The notes under the pieces are model-generated. The model made no database searches and had not been told where the DNA came from. It was given only the letters and a program-made list of their open reading frames with translations. A stretch of DNA of 64,000 nucleotides from Conus ventricosus (Eukaryota; Mollusca; Gastropoda; Neogastropoda; Conidae). Shown one piece after another: positions 11,056-22,954 of the stretch; position 1 is the first letter of the stretch, and each line of letters opens with the position of its first letter. The DNA is taken from the NCBI GenBank assembly GCA_018398815.1, contig CM031616.1, forward strand, positions 67,155,316 to 67,219,315, read 5' to 3'. The position numbers were made by a program, and so were the translations under genes.

Positions 11056-11194
11056 AAAAAAATCAGTGAAGGCCTAGTCCATCAATGAATGTTTTGGGCG
11101 AAGTAACAACAGTTATCTGGAGGGGCAGGGAGGGGGGGTGGGGGGAGAAGCATACAAAGACGTCCATGAAGAGTGGTTCTGGGAAGACGCTGTT

Positions 11195-11395
11195 TCTGGG
11201 AAAGAGCCAGTGAAGGCCGAGGCCATCAAGAGCTGTTCTCAGGAGACGTTTTTCCTGGAAAGAGCCAGTGAAGGCTGAGGCCATCAAGAGCTGTTCTCAG
11301 GAGACGTGTTTCCTGGAAAGAGCCAGTGAAGGCTGAGGCCATCAAGAGCTGTTCTCAGGAGACGTGTTTCCTGGAAAGACCTGGTGAAGGCCTGG
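11195..11395. repeat. tandem repeat, ~58-bp unit, about 3.5 copies
   Basis: Units share GGAAAGAGCCAGTGAAGGC and GGCCATCAAGAGCTGTTCTC then AGGAGACG. It begins just after the GBE1 stop, so it may lie in the 3' UTR. Confidence 0.9.
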
Positions 11396-11451
11396 GCACC
11401 AAATATATGATGTGATGACACTCTTTAAAGGTCGAGTCCAACAGAAATCAT

Positions 11452-11452
<1 letters not shown>

Positions 11453-11488
<36 letters not shown>
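11453..11488. repeat. poly-G tract, 36 G
   Basis: The longest uninterrupted G run in the window. Exact length may be unreliable. Confidence 0.9.
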
Positions 11489-11489
<1 letters not shown>

Positions 11490-12445
11490 TAATCTATGCA
11501 TCAAGCATTTGTTGCCATTTGAGACTGTGAGGTCAACGGCCTGTAAAAAGATTAGTTGGCTGAATGCTTGCACTTATTGATCATCCTATTTATTCCTCTA
11601 TCTCATTCTTTTATGATGATTTTTTCTGTTTTCATCACCGTTCTCCTGGAGAGACATTTTCTACTTCATGACTTGACAAAACTTTTGTTAAAAAAAAACT
11701 TTTTTCTCTATTTCCTGGATGGAATCAATGTGATGGATTTTGGTTCTACAAGACAATCTGGGATTGAATTTTTTTTTTTTTTTATTTTTTTTTATAATGT
11801 GTAATCGGGAAGCTTTGTGTGTCCTGAAAAGGCAATAGGATGTTGGCAGAACAGTTTGTGTGTTGGATTGTATATACAGCGCCTCATGGATTGAGACCAT
11901 TCGGTTTATTTCTGGCTATTCTACTGTACTGGGGTAGCCACTTTGAAGCCTCAGGCTGGAACTCTGGGGTCTGTGGAGCTTGCCTTTCAGGCCCAGCATA
12001 GTTTGGTGCTGTTCAGTTCAGACTTTGGAAGGACTCCGTCCGGTGTCTCTTCCCAGAAAGGTGCCGCTTTCCAGGCTCAGAGTGAAAACCAGGCAGAAAT
12101 GGTCTGAAAATCACCTTTGAGCGGAGTCACTGATGACTGGCAAACTGCTTTCAACACTGTGCTTTTGAGGTCCCAGTTTTTGTCAGCTTAGCGAATAATC
12201 CGGACTGATTGACTTTGGCGCAGCAAAAAGTAGATTCCTGTTGCGATCGGTCAGTACCCGATATCGTCATCAAGAGGACCGTCTTTCCTTTTGTTAGTTC
12301 TACTGTGCGTTCAGCATTTTGGGATGTTGGCAGACGAGGCCTCGATAATGCTGAGAAATTCAGTGAGACTGAAGATACTGGAGCGCTGGAATGTGGAGTG
12401 TGAACAACAGGGGGTTCAGTGCTCTGGGCTTGATGACTGTTGTGT

Positions 12446-12910
12446 TATAATGAAGGAGCGCAGGATGAAAATCGATAAGATTGAACACACTGGTGAAGTC
12501 AACCACCTCTCTTTACAAACCTGTGGAAGGTCTCCTCCCCTCTCCCCCCTTCCTCCCCCGTCACCCTCATCATGACTAGTGTAATAATGAACAGGTGCAG
12601 GTTGAATATCGATGAATAAGATTGAGCACAAAGTTGAAGTCACCCACCCTCTTTTACAAACCTGTGGAAGATCTCCCCCCCCCCCCCCCTCCTCACCCCC
12701 ACCCCACCCCCTCACCCTCATCGTCATGACTGTAGCGCAATAATGAACAGGTGCAGAATGAACATCGATGAATAAGATTGAATACGTTGTTGAAGTCACT
12801 CACCCCCTTTAAAAAAAAAACACGGTGGAAGATCCTCTCCCCCCCCCCCCTTCCTGCACCTCCCCTCGCTCCCTTCTCCTCCCCCCCCCCCCCCCCTCTC
12901 ACTCCTGACC
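12446..12910. repeat. tandem repeat, ~150-bp unit, three copies
   Basis: Three copies (about 12446, 12587, 12742) each carry TAATGAA...GCAG, ATCGATAAGATTGA or ATCGATGAATAAGATTGA, GTTGAAGTCA, TTTACAAACCTGTGGAAG and a C-rich tail. Confidence 0.85.
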
Positions 12911-14641
12911 CCCCCAGCCACCCCACGCTCACTTGTACTTTGAGGCCTGGAAAATGTTGAGAACCTGTTTTCATCATTTTACCAGCGTGGTCACTTAGGT
13001 TGCGTGGCATCCTTGTGGTACTTAAAGTTCTCTGTCTCTTTCCCCAGTTCATCTCACATATGCGCTCCTGTGTTTATGAACAAATTCATCTTTTCTGTTT
13101 TTTGTGTGCACCTGTAAGTTGTTCTGTGCGTGGGTTACTCTGTGTGTGTCTCGCTCTCACAGAACACGCAACAGGTATATGCACATGCATGCTCATGGGT
13201 GCAAGCGCACCCTAACTTTTGTCTTGGTTCCTTTGCTTATGCACTTCTTTCTCTGTCTCTCCCACCCATGTCCCACCTCCCGTCTTCCATTATCTACACA
13301 CTCTCTCTCTCTCTCTCTCTCTGTCCCATATTTTCTCATATTTTCATGAAAAAGACATGAGTGGATTTTTTTTCCCTTTGCGAAAGCTGTACAAGAAAGT
13401 GCTATGGAATCTGTTCAAAGGGGTAAAGATGTCTAGATTTTTGTTACTTACAAATGTCTTAACCAGACACAGCTTTATTTTTCTGTCCCATTCGAGACAC
13501 TTAGTTATAGGGCCGAACAAACAAGCCTTACACATTTCTGACCCAACATTTTTGTTGTTGTAGTCCAAGCAGAGGCATGTATCAAACTTGTGTACTAGTT
13601 AACTAGGGAAAATTAAGTTCCCAGAAAGTGATGACGTCATTCTTTCACAATTGTGTGTGTGTGTTGTCATTGTTTGAATATCGCCTGACCTCTTGTGTAC
13701 AAGCTTTCATGCCGTATCTACATTATCTACAGGAAAATAAACCTAGTCGAGTTTGGTATTAAAGGAATTGTCGGGAATTCGCCTATTCAGTCATCTCAAG
13801 AGCACAGATATATTACATTTTTCATGACAACCACTGATTATCAAACTAAGAGCCCCATTTGTAATGGCCGCTCATCAATGCCGAACACATTGCTGCCAGA
13901 CCGGCTGTACACAGATGACATTCAGTTGGTCGAGTACAGCACGGTTAGCTGGCTGGTGGGGAGCAGCCTGCAGAAAACACCCCTTTCCTTGACCTGCATT
14001 CACGGCTTGGCCTCTGCAGCTGTGGGAGAGCTGTAAACTCCCCTGCCTCTCAGAACTAAGTGGCTTGCTCTGAACAGCCGTGCAGAAATCATTTCTAGAA
14101 CCATAGTGCAAAGCGATGATATAAGATTGCCACAGACTGTTACAGATGCTTTGCTTTTTTGCGCCATGTTGTTCCTGTAGTTTGTTTGTTTTTTTGTTAG
14201 TCTCTGTGTGTTCTGAGTGTATGGTAGGTAGGAATAAGAGAAACAGTTTCTAGTCTTGTGTTGTTAGTCTGTATGTTCTGAATGTATCGCAGTGGGGGTA
14301 AGCGAAACAGGTTTTAGTCTCTGTTTTTCGCTGTTTACGGGCTAGATTTTTTTTTTGAAAAGTATGTAAACACACAAAGTATCTGTAAATATACTATGTA
14401 TACTTTGCTCCTCTATTTGACAAGTACATTTAAATGCAGGTGGGTTTTTTTTTTCAAATACATTCAAGAATATTTTTGTTCAATATTGGAACTGAAAAAC
14501 AAGCAAACTACATATTAAAAAAAATTGATTTATTTTGTTCTTGCAATGTAATCCAATTCTTGGTGATCCCAACAACAGCGAGGCGATCAAATTGTTTCAG
14601 TTTTTAAAGTATGATTTCCCCTCTACCCTCCCCCACTCCCT

Positions 14642-14642
<1 letters not shown>

Positions 14643-14710
<68 letters not shown>
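14643..14710. repeat. CT microsatellite
   Basis: Near-pure (CT)n of about 68 bp with one interruption. Confidence 0.95.
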
Positions 14711-16145
14711 ATAATTTTCTATTGTAATTCCTATTCTGTTTGAAGTAAACAAATACTGTGCCATGATGTGTTTGTTGTGTTATATATTTGTTCATTATTT
14801 ACAAATTTTTGGATGAATTTTGTATGGTAACAATTTTAGTTTGTTTACATACTGAATGATTTTGTCAGAAGCTTTTTTTTGTCGTCGTACGCTTCAAGAA
14901 TGTGATGCTGTAAAGTTAACTACAAAGAGAACAGGTGAGGTGTTTTTCTTGTTTGTATGTACGTGTTCTTTATTTTGTTTGTTTTGTTATTAATTTTGTT
15001 TGTTTGTTTATCTGTGTTATGTAAACAAAAATGAAATACTGGTGATGCATTTATCTTCGTAAATCATTTACATTTATTTGGATGATCATACATATATACA
15101 TGATGATAAGATGATTTTTGTAAAATTCAGTATTAAGATCTAAAATGTGAGTGATATAGACATTATTTCTCTCTTCTTTAGATATACACTTTTTCTCTCT
15201 TTGTTCAGTTCAGCATCTTGGTATGGTTTTTGATGTATCAGCTGCACGGAAAGCAGCTATGAAATTTTGATGGGGGGTACAAAGCTTTCAGGTAGACATC
15301 CAAGAATATGAAATGATTATAGAGCTTTTTTGCTTTTATTCTACCCATGGATCTTGTGATTCTTTTGAATTGGGTCGCATTTTAGACTTATTTCATAAAT
15401 TCAGATTTTTTTAAAAAAAATTTTTGCAATTTATTTACATGGTTGTGTGTTTAGTTACCAGTTTTAATGTGGATGTGTTGATGATTCAGGATTAGACCAT
15501 TGGAGGATTTTTTTTTTTTCCCATAACTATACTGTTGCTTTTTTCCACTCTCTCCCCTTTCCTCCCTCTTCCTTCATCTTCGCCGTCTCTCTCATTACTG
15601 GTTTGTTTTTTTCTTTTTCTTTTCCTCCGTCAAATCCATCAGAGCTGAATATCGGTTTTTCTATAAAAAAAACTGCTAGATATTTTGCTGACAATATAGA
15701 TGGATTTTAACATTTTCAATGTTTATGTTCAAAGATAGATGAAATATGTTCTCCTAATGCTTTGATGTGTTCCCTGGGAAATCCTGCGTTGAGGTTTCAG
15801 CCATATTGAGTGGAAATGATATTGTGGCAAAAATCTGCTGGTAACCTGTGTAGTGAGTGTGTTGAGTTGTCATGGTGATCATTTTTTGTTTGTGTGCTTA
15901 TCAGCCTTGAGGTATTATAGACGGTAACATGGAAGCGGCATGACCTGTACAACTTTGTTTCTTATCTAGTCTGGTTGCTTTAATGTGCTGTTTGTTATTT
16001 CTCCCTCTCTCTCTCTCTCTGTCTCTCTCTCTCTCTCTCACCTTTTCCTTAAAAAACAGAAAAAAACCCACATGCGCACATAATTATCACACACACACAC
16101 ATACACAAAATATATGTATATGTATGTACACAGATACCCCTCTTG

Positions 16146-16155
16146 CGTGCGCACA

Positions 16156-16197
<42 letters not shown>
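16146..16197. repeat. CA microsatellite
   Basis: (CA)n of about 50 bp. A shorter CT array precedes it at 16009-16040. Confidence 0.95.
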
Positions 16198-16199
<2 letters not shown>

Positions 16200-16372
16200 T
16201 CAGCAACATATCTACCTCCGTCTTGGAGGCAAGGTTTTCAAGAATTGGGTGAAACATCCACTAAATCTACAGGGATTATGGAAAAAGAACTGAAATGAAT
16301 TGTGGGATGAAACGCCAAATAAACCCACCACAAGAATTATGAAAGGAAAGCCATACTACGACATTGCCAATT

Positions 16373-17210
16373 CAGACCCGCCAACCATTACACATTTCGC
16401 ATAATTTATTACGCCTAAGTGATAAATTCTTACGCATTTAGCCAAAAAATTACACATTGAACGTTTTAAAAAAAGAAAAAACGGACGAAAAAATCGTCTT
16501 ATGTACAGACGCACGGCGCCGTGCGTATAACCAGTAATCTTCAAGAAGCGTTTCCGGTCATGCGCAGTTCGTTTCACCATCTTTACCATTCAGCAAAGTT
16601 GGCGTCCTTTTGAAGTTTTAGCTACGGAAATGTCGAAACGTGGAGCAGAAAGTTCTGGACAAGATGTGAAAAAGAAAAAACTTGGTCAAAAGTTCCGAAA
16701 AGAATACTCGGAAAAGTTCCCCTGCATACGAACTTCGACTAAAGGTGTAAATTGTGCACGGTGTACCACTTGCGAGTCGGACTTCACAATTTCCCATGGC
16801 GGGATGGTGGATGTGAAACGTCACCTTGAGTCACGCAAGCACATCGATTCCTCTAACGCGCCAAATTCTTCCAGCATCACATAGTTTTTTCAGACTGTAG
16901 ACACCTCAAAAGAGGATGAAATGAGGAAAAGGGTAATTCGGGCTGAAGCATTGGTGGCCGGATTTTTCATCGAGCACAACATCGCTCTTAGCGCAGCCGA
17001 CCATGCATCCCGGCTTTTTAAAGAAGCGTTCTCAGATTCGGAGAAAAGTAAACTTCACAAAAATTTTGTGAACAATTTCATCGCATTGTGTTTGTTTAAA
17101 AAAAAGGTAAGTGTTGCGCTTGATTACTCTTAGCTCTCTGAAATTACACATTTCTGCCTCGCTGAGCTTCAATTCTTACTCATTGGTCTCTTAGGGGGTT
17201 GGCAGGTCTG
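16373..17210 (+). mobile_element. 838-bp non-autonomous DNA transposon with zinc-finger transposase N-terminus
   Basis: Termini CAGACCCGCCAACC (16373) and GGTTGGCAGGTCTG (17197-17210) are inverted repeats with one mismatch. Flanks TGCCAATT and TGCCATGC suggest a decayed 8-bp target duplication. Subterminal TTACGC/TTACACATTT motifs occur at both ends. It encodes the first part of a transposase-like protein and stops just after a splice donor. Confidence 0.75.
16630..17106 (+). pseudogene. hAT-like transposase N-terminal exon, BED-type finger, with in-frame stop
   Basis: The ATG at 16630 opens MSKRGAESSGQDVKKKKLGQ with a basic patch, then C-A-R-C-T-T-C and FTISHGGMVDVKRHLESRKH, a BED-like finger. 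TAG at 16882-16884 interrupts the frame, which then resumes with RKRVIRAEALVAGFF, HNIALSAADHASRLFKEAF and KLHKNFVNN, the segment that follows the finger in many hAT-derived proteins. AAAAAG/GTAAGT at 17106/17107 looks like a real donor, so this may be the first exon of a longer lost transposase gene. Family call is from motif memory. Confidence 0.6.
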
Positions 17211-17930
17211 TGCCATGCAAGATCTACTCAATCCACCACAAAGATTACAAAATGAGGGCTAAAACACAGCATTGCAATGTGACATCAACTAACTCCACCA
17301 CAGAGATGACCAAATGAGAACAAAAAACATGACACTGCAATTGGACATCTACTACATTCTCTCTTGGAGCGTTAGTCAAGGGCCAAAAACAAGGCATCGG
17401 AATGTGACACCAACTAGATCTACCAGTGGGATTATCAAATAAGAGCAAAAACATGACGCTGCGATTGGATGTCTACTACATTCTCTACAGCAATATTACT
17501 CAAGGACCAAAAACAGGGCATGAGAACATGACATCTTCGAGATCTATCACAGGGTTTGGCAAATTGGAGCCCAAACAAAAAGTTTGAATTGGACGACATA
17601 CACTAAATTCCCCACATGGAGTGCTAACCAAAGCTGGAAAACAGGATTATTGCAGTATGACTAAATCCACCACAGGGAGTAAGTACCACATGAGGGCCAA
17701 AACACAACTCTACAATGAAAAACCTAATAGTAGATGACCAAATGAGGGCTAAAATATGACACTGCAATGTGACCAATTCCAAATGCCCCATATGGGTGAC
17801 CAACTGATGGTCAAGACATGACATTGCTGTGCAGTGTAGCATCCATTGAATTTTTGTTGTTGCTGGGAGCACTGAATGAGGGCAGCGCAGTGTGACATCC
17901 CCTGTGTCCAACACAGGGATTACCAAATCA

Positions 17931-18284
17931 CGGTCTTTGAATGGCTCCATGTTGGGGTTGTGACCTTGACCTTCTGACATTCACTTCCTCTAGGGTTGTG
18001 TTCTACCCGAAACAAGTCACAGACCTGAATTGTTCCCAGGATAAGAGTCAAGCCGTGTGATACCTTAATCTTTTCCATTGCTTCATGTTTTGAAATCTTG
18101 ACTTTTGATAAAGCTGGATCTCTCATTATGAGTCTTGCATTAAATTTGATAAAGATTTTGTTTTTTTTCTAAGGTAATAGCCAAGGTCCATCGTATTTAC
18201 AAACTTTCTTTAATATTCCATGTTCACATCTCTGATCTGGAATCCCAGTAAAGTTCATGACTGCCTTTGGTCTTGTTTCAACAC
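17931..18284. other. no gene or named repeat seen
   Basis: Single-copy-looking AT-rich sequence between the degenerate array and the 20-bp repeat. Confidence 0.4.
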
Positions 18285-18480
18285 CAAGTTTGTCTGGTCT
18301 CAACAGTTTGTCTAGTCTCAACGCCAGTTTGTCTAGTCTCAACACCAGTTTGTCTGGTCCCAACACCAGTTTGTCTAGTTTCAACTCCAAGTTTGTCTAG
18401 TCTCCACTCCAGTTTGTCTAGTATCAACACCAAGTTTATCTAGTCTCAATACCAACTTTGTCTAGTCTTAACACCAAGTG
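18285..18480. repeat. tandem repeat, ~20-bp unit, about 9 copies
   Basis: Unit close to GTTTGTCTAGTCTCAACACC, with CCA/CAA variants. Confidence 0.88.
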
Positions 18481-18513
18481 TGACACAATAAGGGGGTTGC
18501 CAGTTAGTCAACA

Positions 18514-18790
18514 TTAGTTGCAAAGTGAGACGACTGCAGGCGGAGATCTAAACAAATTTTTAAAAGTACTTATACGACTTCGCCAAAGAAAGTGGACGAA
18601 CGAATCACAAGACAAAAATGATGCGTTTCGACCTCCCAGGTCAAATTTGACGAAGATGAGTGATCGCTCGTTCATTTTCGTTGTCCTGAGTTGTTTGTCT
18701 GGCATGAAGAAACCTAAGAGGTCGAAACGCGTCGTGTTTATTCTTGTGATTCATTTGTCCACATTGTTCCGTGGATTCATTTAAATACTT
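18514..18790. repeat. palindromic repeat family P, full copy
   Basis: Left arm: TTGCAAAGTGAGACGACTGC, GATCTAAACAAATTTTTAAA, GAATCACAAGACAAAA, GCGTTTCGACCTCCCAGGTC. Right arm: CTAAGAGGTCGAAACGCGTC, TTCTTGTGATTCATTTGTCC, GGATTCATTTAAA. The arms are inverted copies of one another about a centre near 18655. Confidence 0.85.
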
Positions 18791-18794
18791 TCTG

Positions 18795-18920
18795 GAAATC
18801 GGTTAGTGTGTGTGTGCGCGCGAATCTCTGTTTGTGTGTGCGTGCATGCGTGTGTATGTGTGTGTATATCGGTTAGTGTGTGTGTGCGCGCGAATCTCTG
18901 TGTGTATGTGTGTGTACACT
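18795..18920. repeat. TG-rich sequence with a duplicated 33-bp block
   Basis: TCGGTTAGTGTGTGTGTGCG and the following CGCGAATCTCTGT occur at 18799 and again at 18869. Confidence 0.85.
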
Positions 18921-19124
18921 TCACTCATTTAAAACATGAACAACTGAACAGCATGTTTAAATCTACACACTTTAATTGTCTGTACTAAATGTATCAATCA
19001 GTTTATGATGGTAATCTCTTACACTAGACTGAAATTCAGATGAGCAGTGAATGTGAGTGTGGAGGTGGGAGGGGGGGTGAGGAGGAATTAATGGGGATGG
19101 TGTTCAAATGAGGTGAAGTGAGGA

Positions 19125-19212
19125 AAAGGATTTTTCCTACTAAAAGAAGTTTTATGATATACTTACCTGTCCAAACAAATGCCTTTCCTCCTACTACGTG
19201 GAACGACAGTCC

Positions 19213-19243
<31 letters not shown>

Positions 19244-19500
19244 AAAAAAAAAAAAATCATGTGGAGAGCGGGGAGCTCGTGCTACTCAACCTACAGGAAT
19301 TCATTATATGAGTGCTCTCCCTTGAGTGATATGAACTCGCTCACTTCACTCCAAAACAAATCGGTTTTCTCCTTTATTTTCCCGAACTGCGGGGAGTAGG
19401 GAGGGTGTTCTGGCTGTTTGGACAGGTCAGTATATCATACAACTACTTTTAGTAGGAAAAATCCTTTTTCTTCATACTTACCTGGCCAAACAAATGCCAG
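19125..19500. repeat. ~60-bp inverted repeat with direct third copy
   Basis: AAGGATTTTTCCTACTAAAA ... ATACTTACCTGTCCAAACAA (19125-19185) is reversed at about 19410-19470 (GTTTGGACAGGTCAGTATAT ... TTTTAGTAGGAAAAATCCTT), and ATACTTACCTGGCCAAACAA follows directly at 19475. This is a foldback-like interspersed repeat of unknown class. Confidence 0.7.
19211..19256. repeat. poly-C (23) joined to poly-A (23)
   Basis: Uninterrupted C run followed directly by A run, inside the loop of the preceding inverted repeat. Confidence 0.92.
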
Positions 19501-19734
19501 AACATCGAAAAGGATGGTGGGATTTCACGTGGGAGCCAGAAGTTCGAACTCGCGTACATCGCTGCCCTCAAACTCATTCAGAGCGGCACCAGAATCAAAA
19601 TTTGTCCCTGTTCTCCCTCACGCAAAGAACAATAAAAGCAAAAAAAAGAGTCAGGGTCAGGGAAAGGAGAAGACCCCTGAAATCAGCCTAGCACAGACAG
19701 GTTCCCAACCAATGTCTAGTAGGCTGGTGTTCTG

Positions 19735-19925
19735 TTCACACTGAGACACGGAACATTGCACAAAATTTGATCAACGTGCGTTCATTCCCCGAAGATGGAG
19801 TATGGCTGCCTTAATGGCGGGATAAAAAAGGGTCATACACACAAAACTCCACTGCCTGGCTATACAGGGAGTGTCCGCAGGAGTACCAGCCTGCGTACGC
19901 AGAAAGAAAGAAAGAAGAAACGTGC
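19735..19925 (+). mobile_element. SINE/LINE 3'-tail-like repeat ending in (AAAG)n
   Basis: Contains TATGGCTGCCTTAATGGCGG, GGTCATACACACAAAA and GCCTGCGTACGCAGAAAGAA. In my recollection this arrangement is a common short-element tail in mollusc genomes. Boundaries are approximate. Confidence 0.45.
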
Positions 19926-20444
19926 GTTCGAACACTGACTTCAAAAAGTCAATGCGGTAACCACGGGCAATTCAACTCGTCGCCAACAGATCAGTAAACG
20001 GGTTTGTACATATCTGGGCACAAAATAATTCGGAAGGAAAATGTTTGCCACGATCCCAAGTATGTCATGCAATGTCTGGGCATAAATGTACAAGTAAAAT
20101 GTAACAAGATAAGAGCGACAGAGCCATTCCTTTAAGGATGTGTCCCAGAAATCAAATTTATCATAAGATTGCTTTGGGCGAGAAAGAAAGTACTGAATAC
20201 GAAGCCTTTCGACAAAGGTCGTGACCAAAACAAAATTATTACAGAACCATATTCAAGAATGTAATGACAATAATGCACCCCAAAGGCACAGAGACTTTCC
20301 AAACTCTACAGACATTTAAAAAAAAAAAAAAAAAAAAGCCCACCAAAGGCAATTCCCCGATTGCTGTGATAAATTCAATTGGAAGTCTTTGACCGTGAAA
20401 CCTCTCAAGTAAGACACCCCTTCCCCCATTCATTTCTTAGTTGC

Positions 20445-20450
<6 letters not shown>

Positions 20451-20480
<30 letters not shown>
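20451..20480. repeat. poly-C tract, 30 C
   Basis: Uninterrupted C run. Confidence 0.9.
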
Positions 20481-20481
<1 letters not shown>

Positions 20482-21161
20482 CCCAAGACTGGTCTTTTTT
20501 TTTTAAACAGTCGTTTTCTTTTTCTGTCTATACTGTCTTTATCTCCACAGTAAGACTTCCACTTAAGATCCCTTTTTGATTGGGAGTTGTGGAGAGGTTT
20601 CACTCCGTAAACTGTAATGCTTTTTGTGTGTGTGTGTGTGTGTGTGCTATCTTCCATCGGTTTTGATCTGTGACAGTTGTGCTATCGCAGTTTGGCCTCT
20701 ATATCTGTTCGGCTCTCCTTATCAATGAAAAGCTGACCCCTCTAAAAAAAATGTGACGTTAAATGGTCATTTACCTCCCTTTGTCTTGAAAAGACAAGTG
20801 TTCAATATCGTAGTTACACACGAGAATTCATGTCGATACTTCTGCACAAGGCCTCTGTTGTCAAGCTGGCCACTTTTCCAGTTTGCAACAAGTTGTCACC
20901 CCTTCTGATGAACCTTCTGAGCCCGTAATTTCTTTCTTTCTTAATTTTTTTTTCTTTCTTTCTTTCTTTTTCTTTTTGTTTTTTGTTTTTGTCGCTCTCC
21001 TTCACTGTGCCATTTCTTTTGTGTTTTGGGGGGCATTGTTGTCTACCATTCAAAACAAGTTGTAAGGTATTTGTTATATCAAATGTTTTGTTAAGTAATA
21101 TTTTTCACCATTTCTAAACTGTGCATGGTGAAAACCAAGCGAACTAGCTGGCGCCCTGAAT

Positions 21162-22860
21162 ATTGTCTACCTTAGGGATAGACTGGCTGTCGTGTCATTG
21201 TCTACCTTAGGGATAGACTGGCTGTCGCGTCGTTGTCTACCTTAGGGATAGACTGGCTGTCGTGTCATTGTCTACCTTAGGGATAGACCTGCTGTCGTGT
21301 CATCGTCTACCTCAGGGATAGACCTGCTGTCGTGTCATCGTCTACCTCAGGGATAGACCTGCTGTGTCATTGTGTACCTTAGGGATAGACCTGCTGTGTC
21401 ATTGTCTACCTTAGGGATAGACTGGCTGTCGTGTCATTGTCTACCTTAGGGATAGACTGGCTGTCGTGTCATTGTCTACCTTAGGGATAGACCTGCTGTC
21501 GTGTCATCGTCTACCTCAGGGATAGACCGGCTGTGTCATTGTGTACCTTAGGGATGGACCTGCTGTCGTGTCATTGTCTACCTGGGATAGACTGGCTGTC
21601 GTGTCATCGTCTGCCTCAGGGATAGACTGGCTGTTGTGTCATTGTCTACCTTAGGGATAGACCTGCTGTCGTGTCATTTTCTACCCTAGGGATAGACCTG
21701 CTGTCGTGTCATCGTCTACCTTTAGGATAGACCGGCTGTTGTGTCATTGTCTGCCTCAGGGATAGACTGGCTGTGGTGTCATTGTCTACCTTAGGGATAG
21801 ACCTGCTCTTGTGTCATTGTCTATCTTAGGGATAGACTGGCTGTCGTGTCATCGTCTGCCTTAGAGATAGACCTGCTGTCGTGTCATTGTCTACCTTAGG
21901 GATAGACTGGCTGTTGTGTCATTGTCTACCTTAGGGATAGACTGGCTGTCGCGTCATCGTCTACCTCAGGGATAGACCTGCTGTCGTGTCATTGTCTACC
22001 TTAGGGATAGACTGGCTGTCGTGTCATTGTCTACCTTAGGGATAGACTGGCTGTCGTGTCATTGTCTACCTTAGGGATAGACTGGCTGTCGTGTCATTGT
22101 CTACCTTAGGGATAGACCTGCTGTTGTGTCATTGTCTACCTTAGGGATAGACTGGCTGTCGTGTCATTGTCTACCTTGGGGATAGACCTGCTGTCGTGTC
22201 ATTGTCTACCCTAGGGATAGACCTGCTGTCGTGTCATCGTCTACCTTAGGGATAGACCTGCTGTCGTGCCATTGTCTATCCTAGGGATAGACCTGCTGTC
22301 GTTTCATTGTCTACCTTAGGGATAGACCTGCTGTCGTGTCATCGTCTACCTCAGGGATAGACCTGTTGTCGTGTCATCGTCTACCTTAGGGATAGACTGG
22401 CTGTCGTGTCATCGTCTACCTCAGGGATAGACCTGCTGTCGTGTCATCGTCTACCTCAGGGATAGACTGGCTGTCGTGTCATCGTCTACCTTAGGGATAG
22501 ACTGGCTGTCGTGTCATTGTCTACCTTAGGGATAGACTGGCTGTCGTGTCATCGTCTACCTTAGGGATAGACTGGCTGTCGTGTCATTGTCTACCTTAGG
22601 GATAGACTGGCTGTCGTGTCATTGTGTACCTTAGGGATAGACAGGCTGTCGCGTCATCGTCTGCCTCAGGGATAGACCTGCTGTCGTGTCATTGTGTATC
22701 TTAGGGATAGACCTGCTGTCGTGTCATCATCTACCTCAGGGATAGACTGGCTGTCGCGTCATTGTCTACCTTAGGGATAGACCTGCTGTCGTTTCATTGT
22801 CTACCCTAGGGATAGACCTGCTGTCGTGTCATCGTCTACCTTTAGGATAGACCGGCTGTT
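21162..22860. repeat. satellite array, 35-bp unit, about 48 copies
   Basis: The unit reads ATTGTCTACCTTAGGGATAG followed by ACTGGCTGTCGTGTC. Two sites vary often: TTAGG/TCAGG and GACTGG/GACCTG. Each unit can fold as GTCTA...TAGAC, with CC/GG inside. A block at about 21660-21740, including the rare TTTAGGATAGACCGGCTGTT form, recurs at the array end (about 22782-22860). The array stops ~240 bp before the C4-like gene start codon. Confidence 0.95.
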
Positions 22861-22919
22861 GTATAGAAAAGAAAATGAATTGTAAAAATAAAGAAAAAAT
22901 AACAACAAAGAAAAACAAC

Positions 22920-22920
<1 letters not shown>

Positions 22921-22953
<33 letters not shown>
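22921..22953. repeat. CA microsatellite upstream of the C4-like gene
   Basis: (CA)16 about 150 bp before the start codon. Confidence 0.92.

Positions 22954-22954
<1 letters not shown>

Larger units (their letters stand above)
11056..16240 (+). other. GBE1 3' UTR and intergenic region
   Basis: Downstream of the GBE1 stop there are tandem repeats (11195-11395, 12446-12910), a 36-G tract, CT arrays and AT-rich sequence from about 14100 to 15980 in which I see no feature. A 113-codon open frame at 13695-14036 is unrecognised. AATAAA at 13736-13741 is a weak candidate for a distal polyadenylation site. Confidence 0.45.
16245..17930. repeat. degenerate tandem array (~60-bp unit), interrupted by a transposon
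   Basis: Recurrent pieces CATC.ACTAA.TC.ACCACA, GGATTA..AAAT.AG.GC and AAAACA..CATTGCAATGTGA appear before 16372 and after 17211 through about 17930. Copies are strongly diverged. The element at 16373-17210 sits inside it. Confidence 0.7.

Noticed and set aside
13695..14036. 113-codon open frame downstream of GBE1
   Set aside because: No motif, no supporting splice sites, and it overlaps a minus-strand open frame. Left unannotated.
21162..22860. CRISPR-like array
   Set aside because: The 35-bp units abut with no unique spacers, in a eukaryotic genome. It is a satellite.
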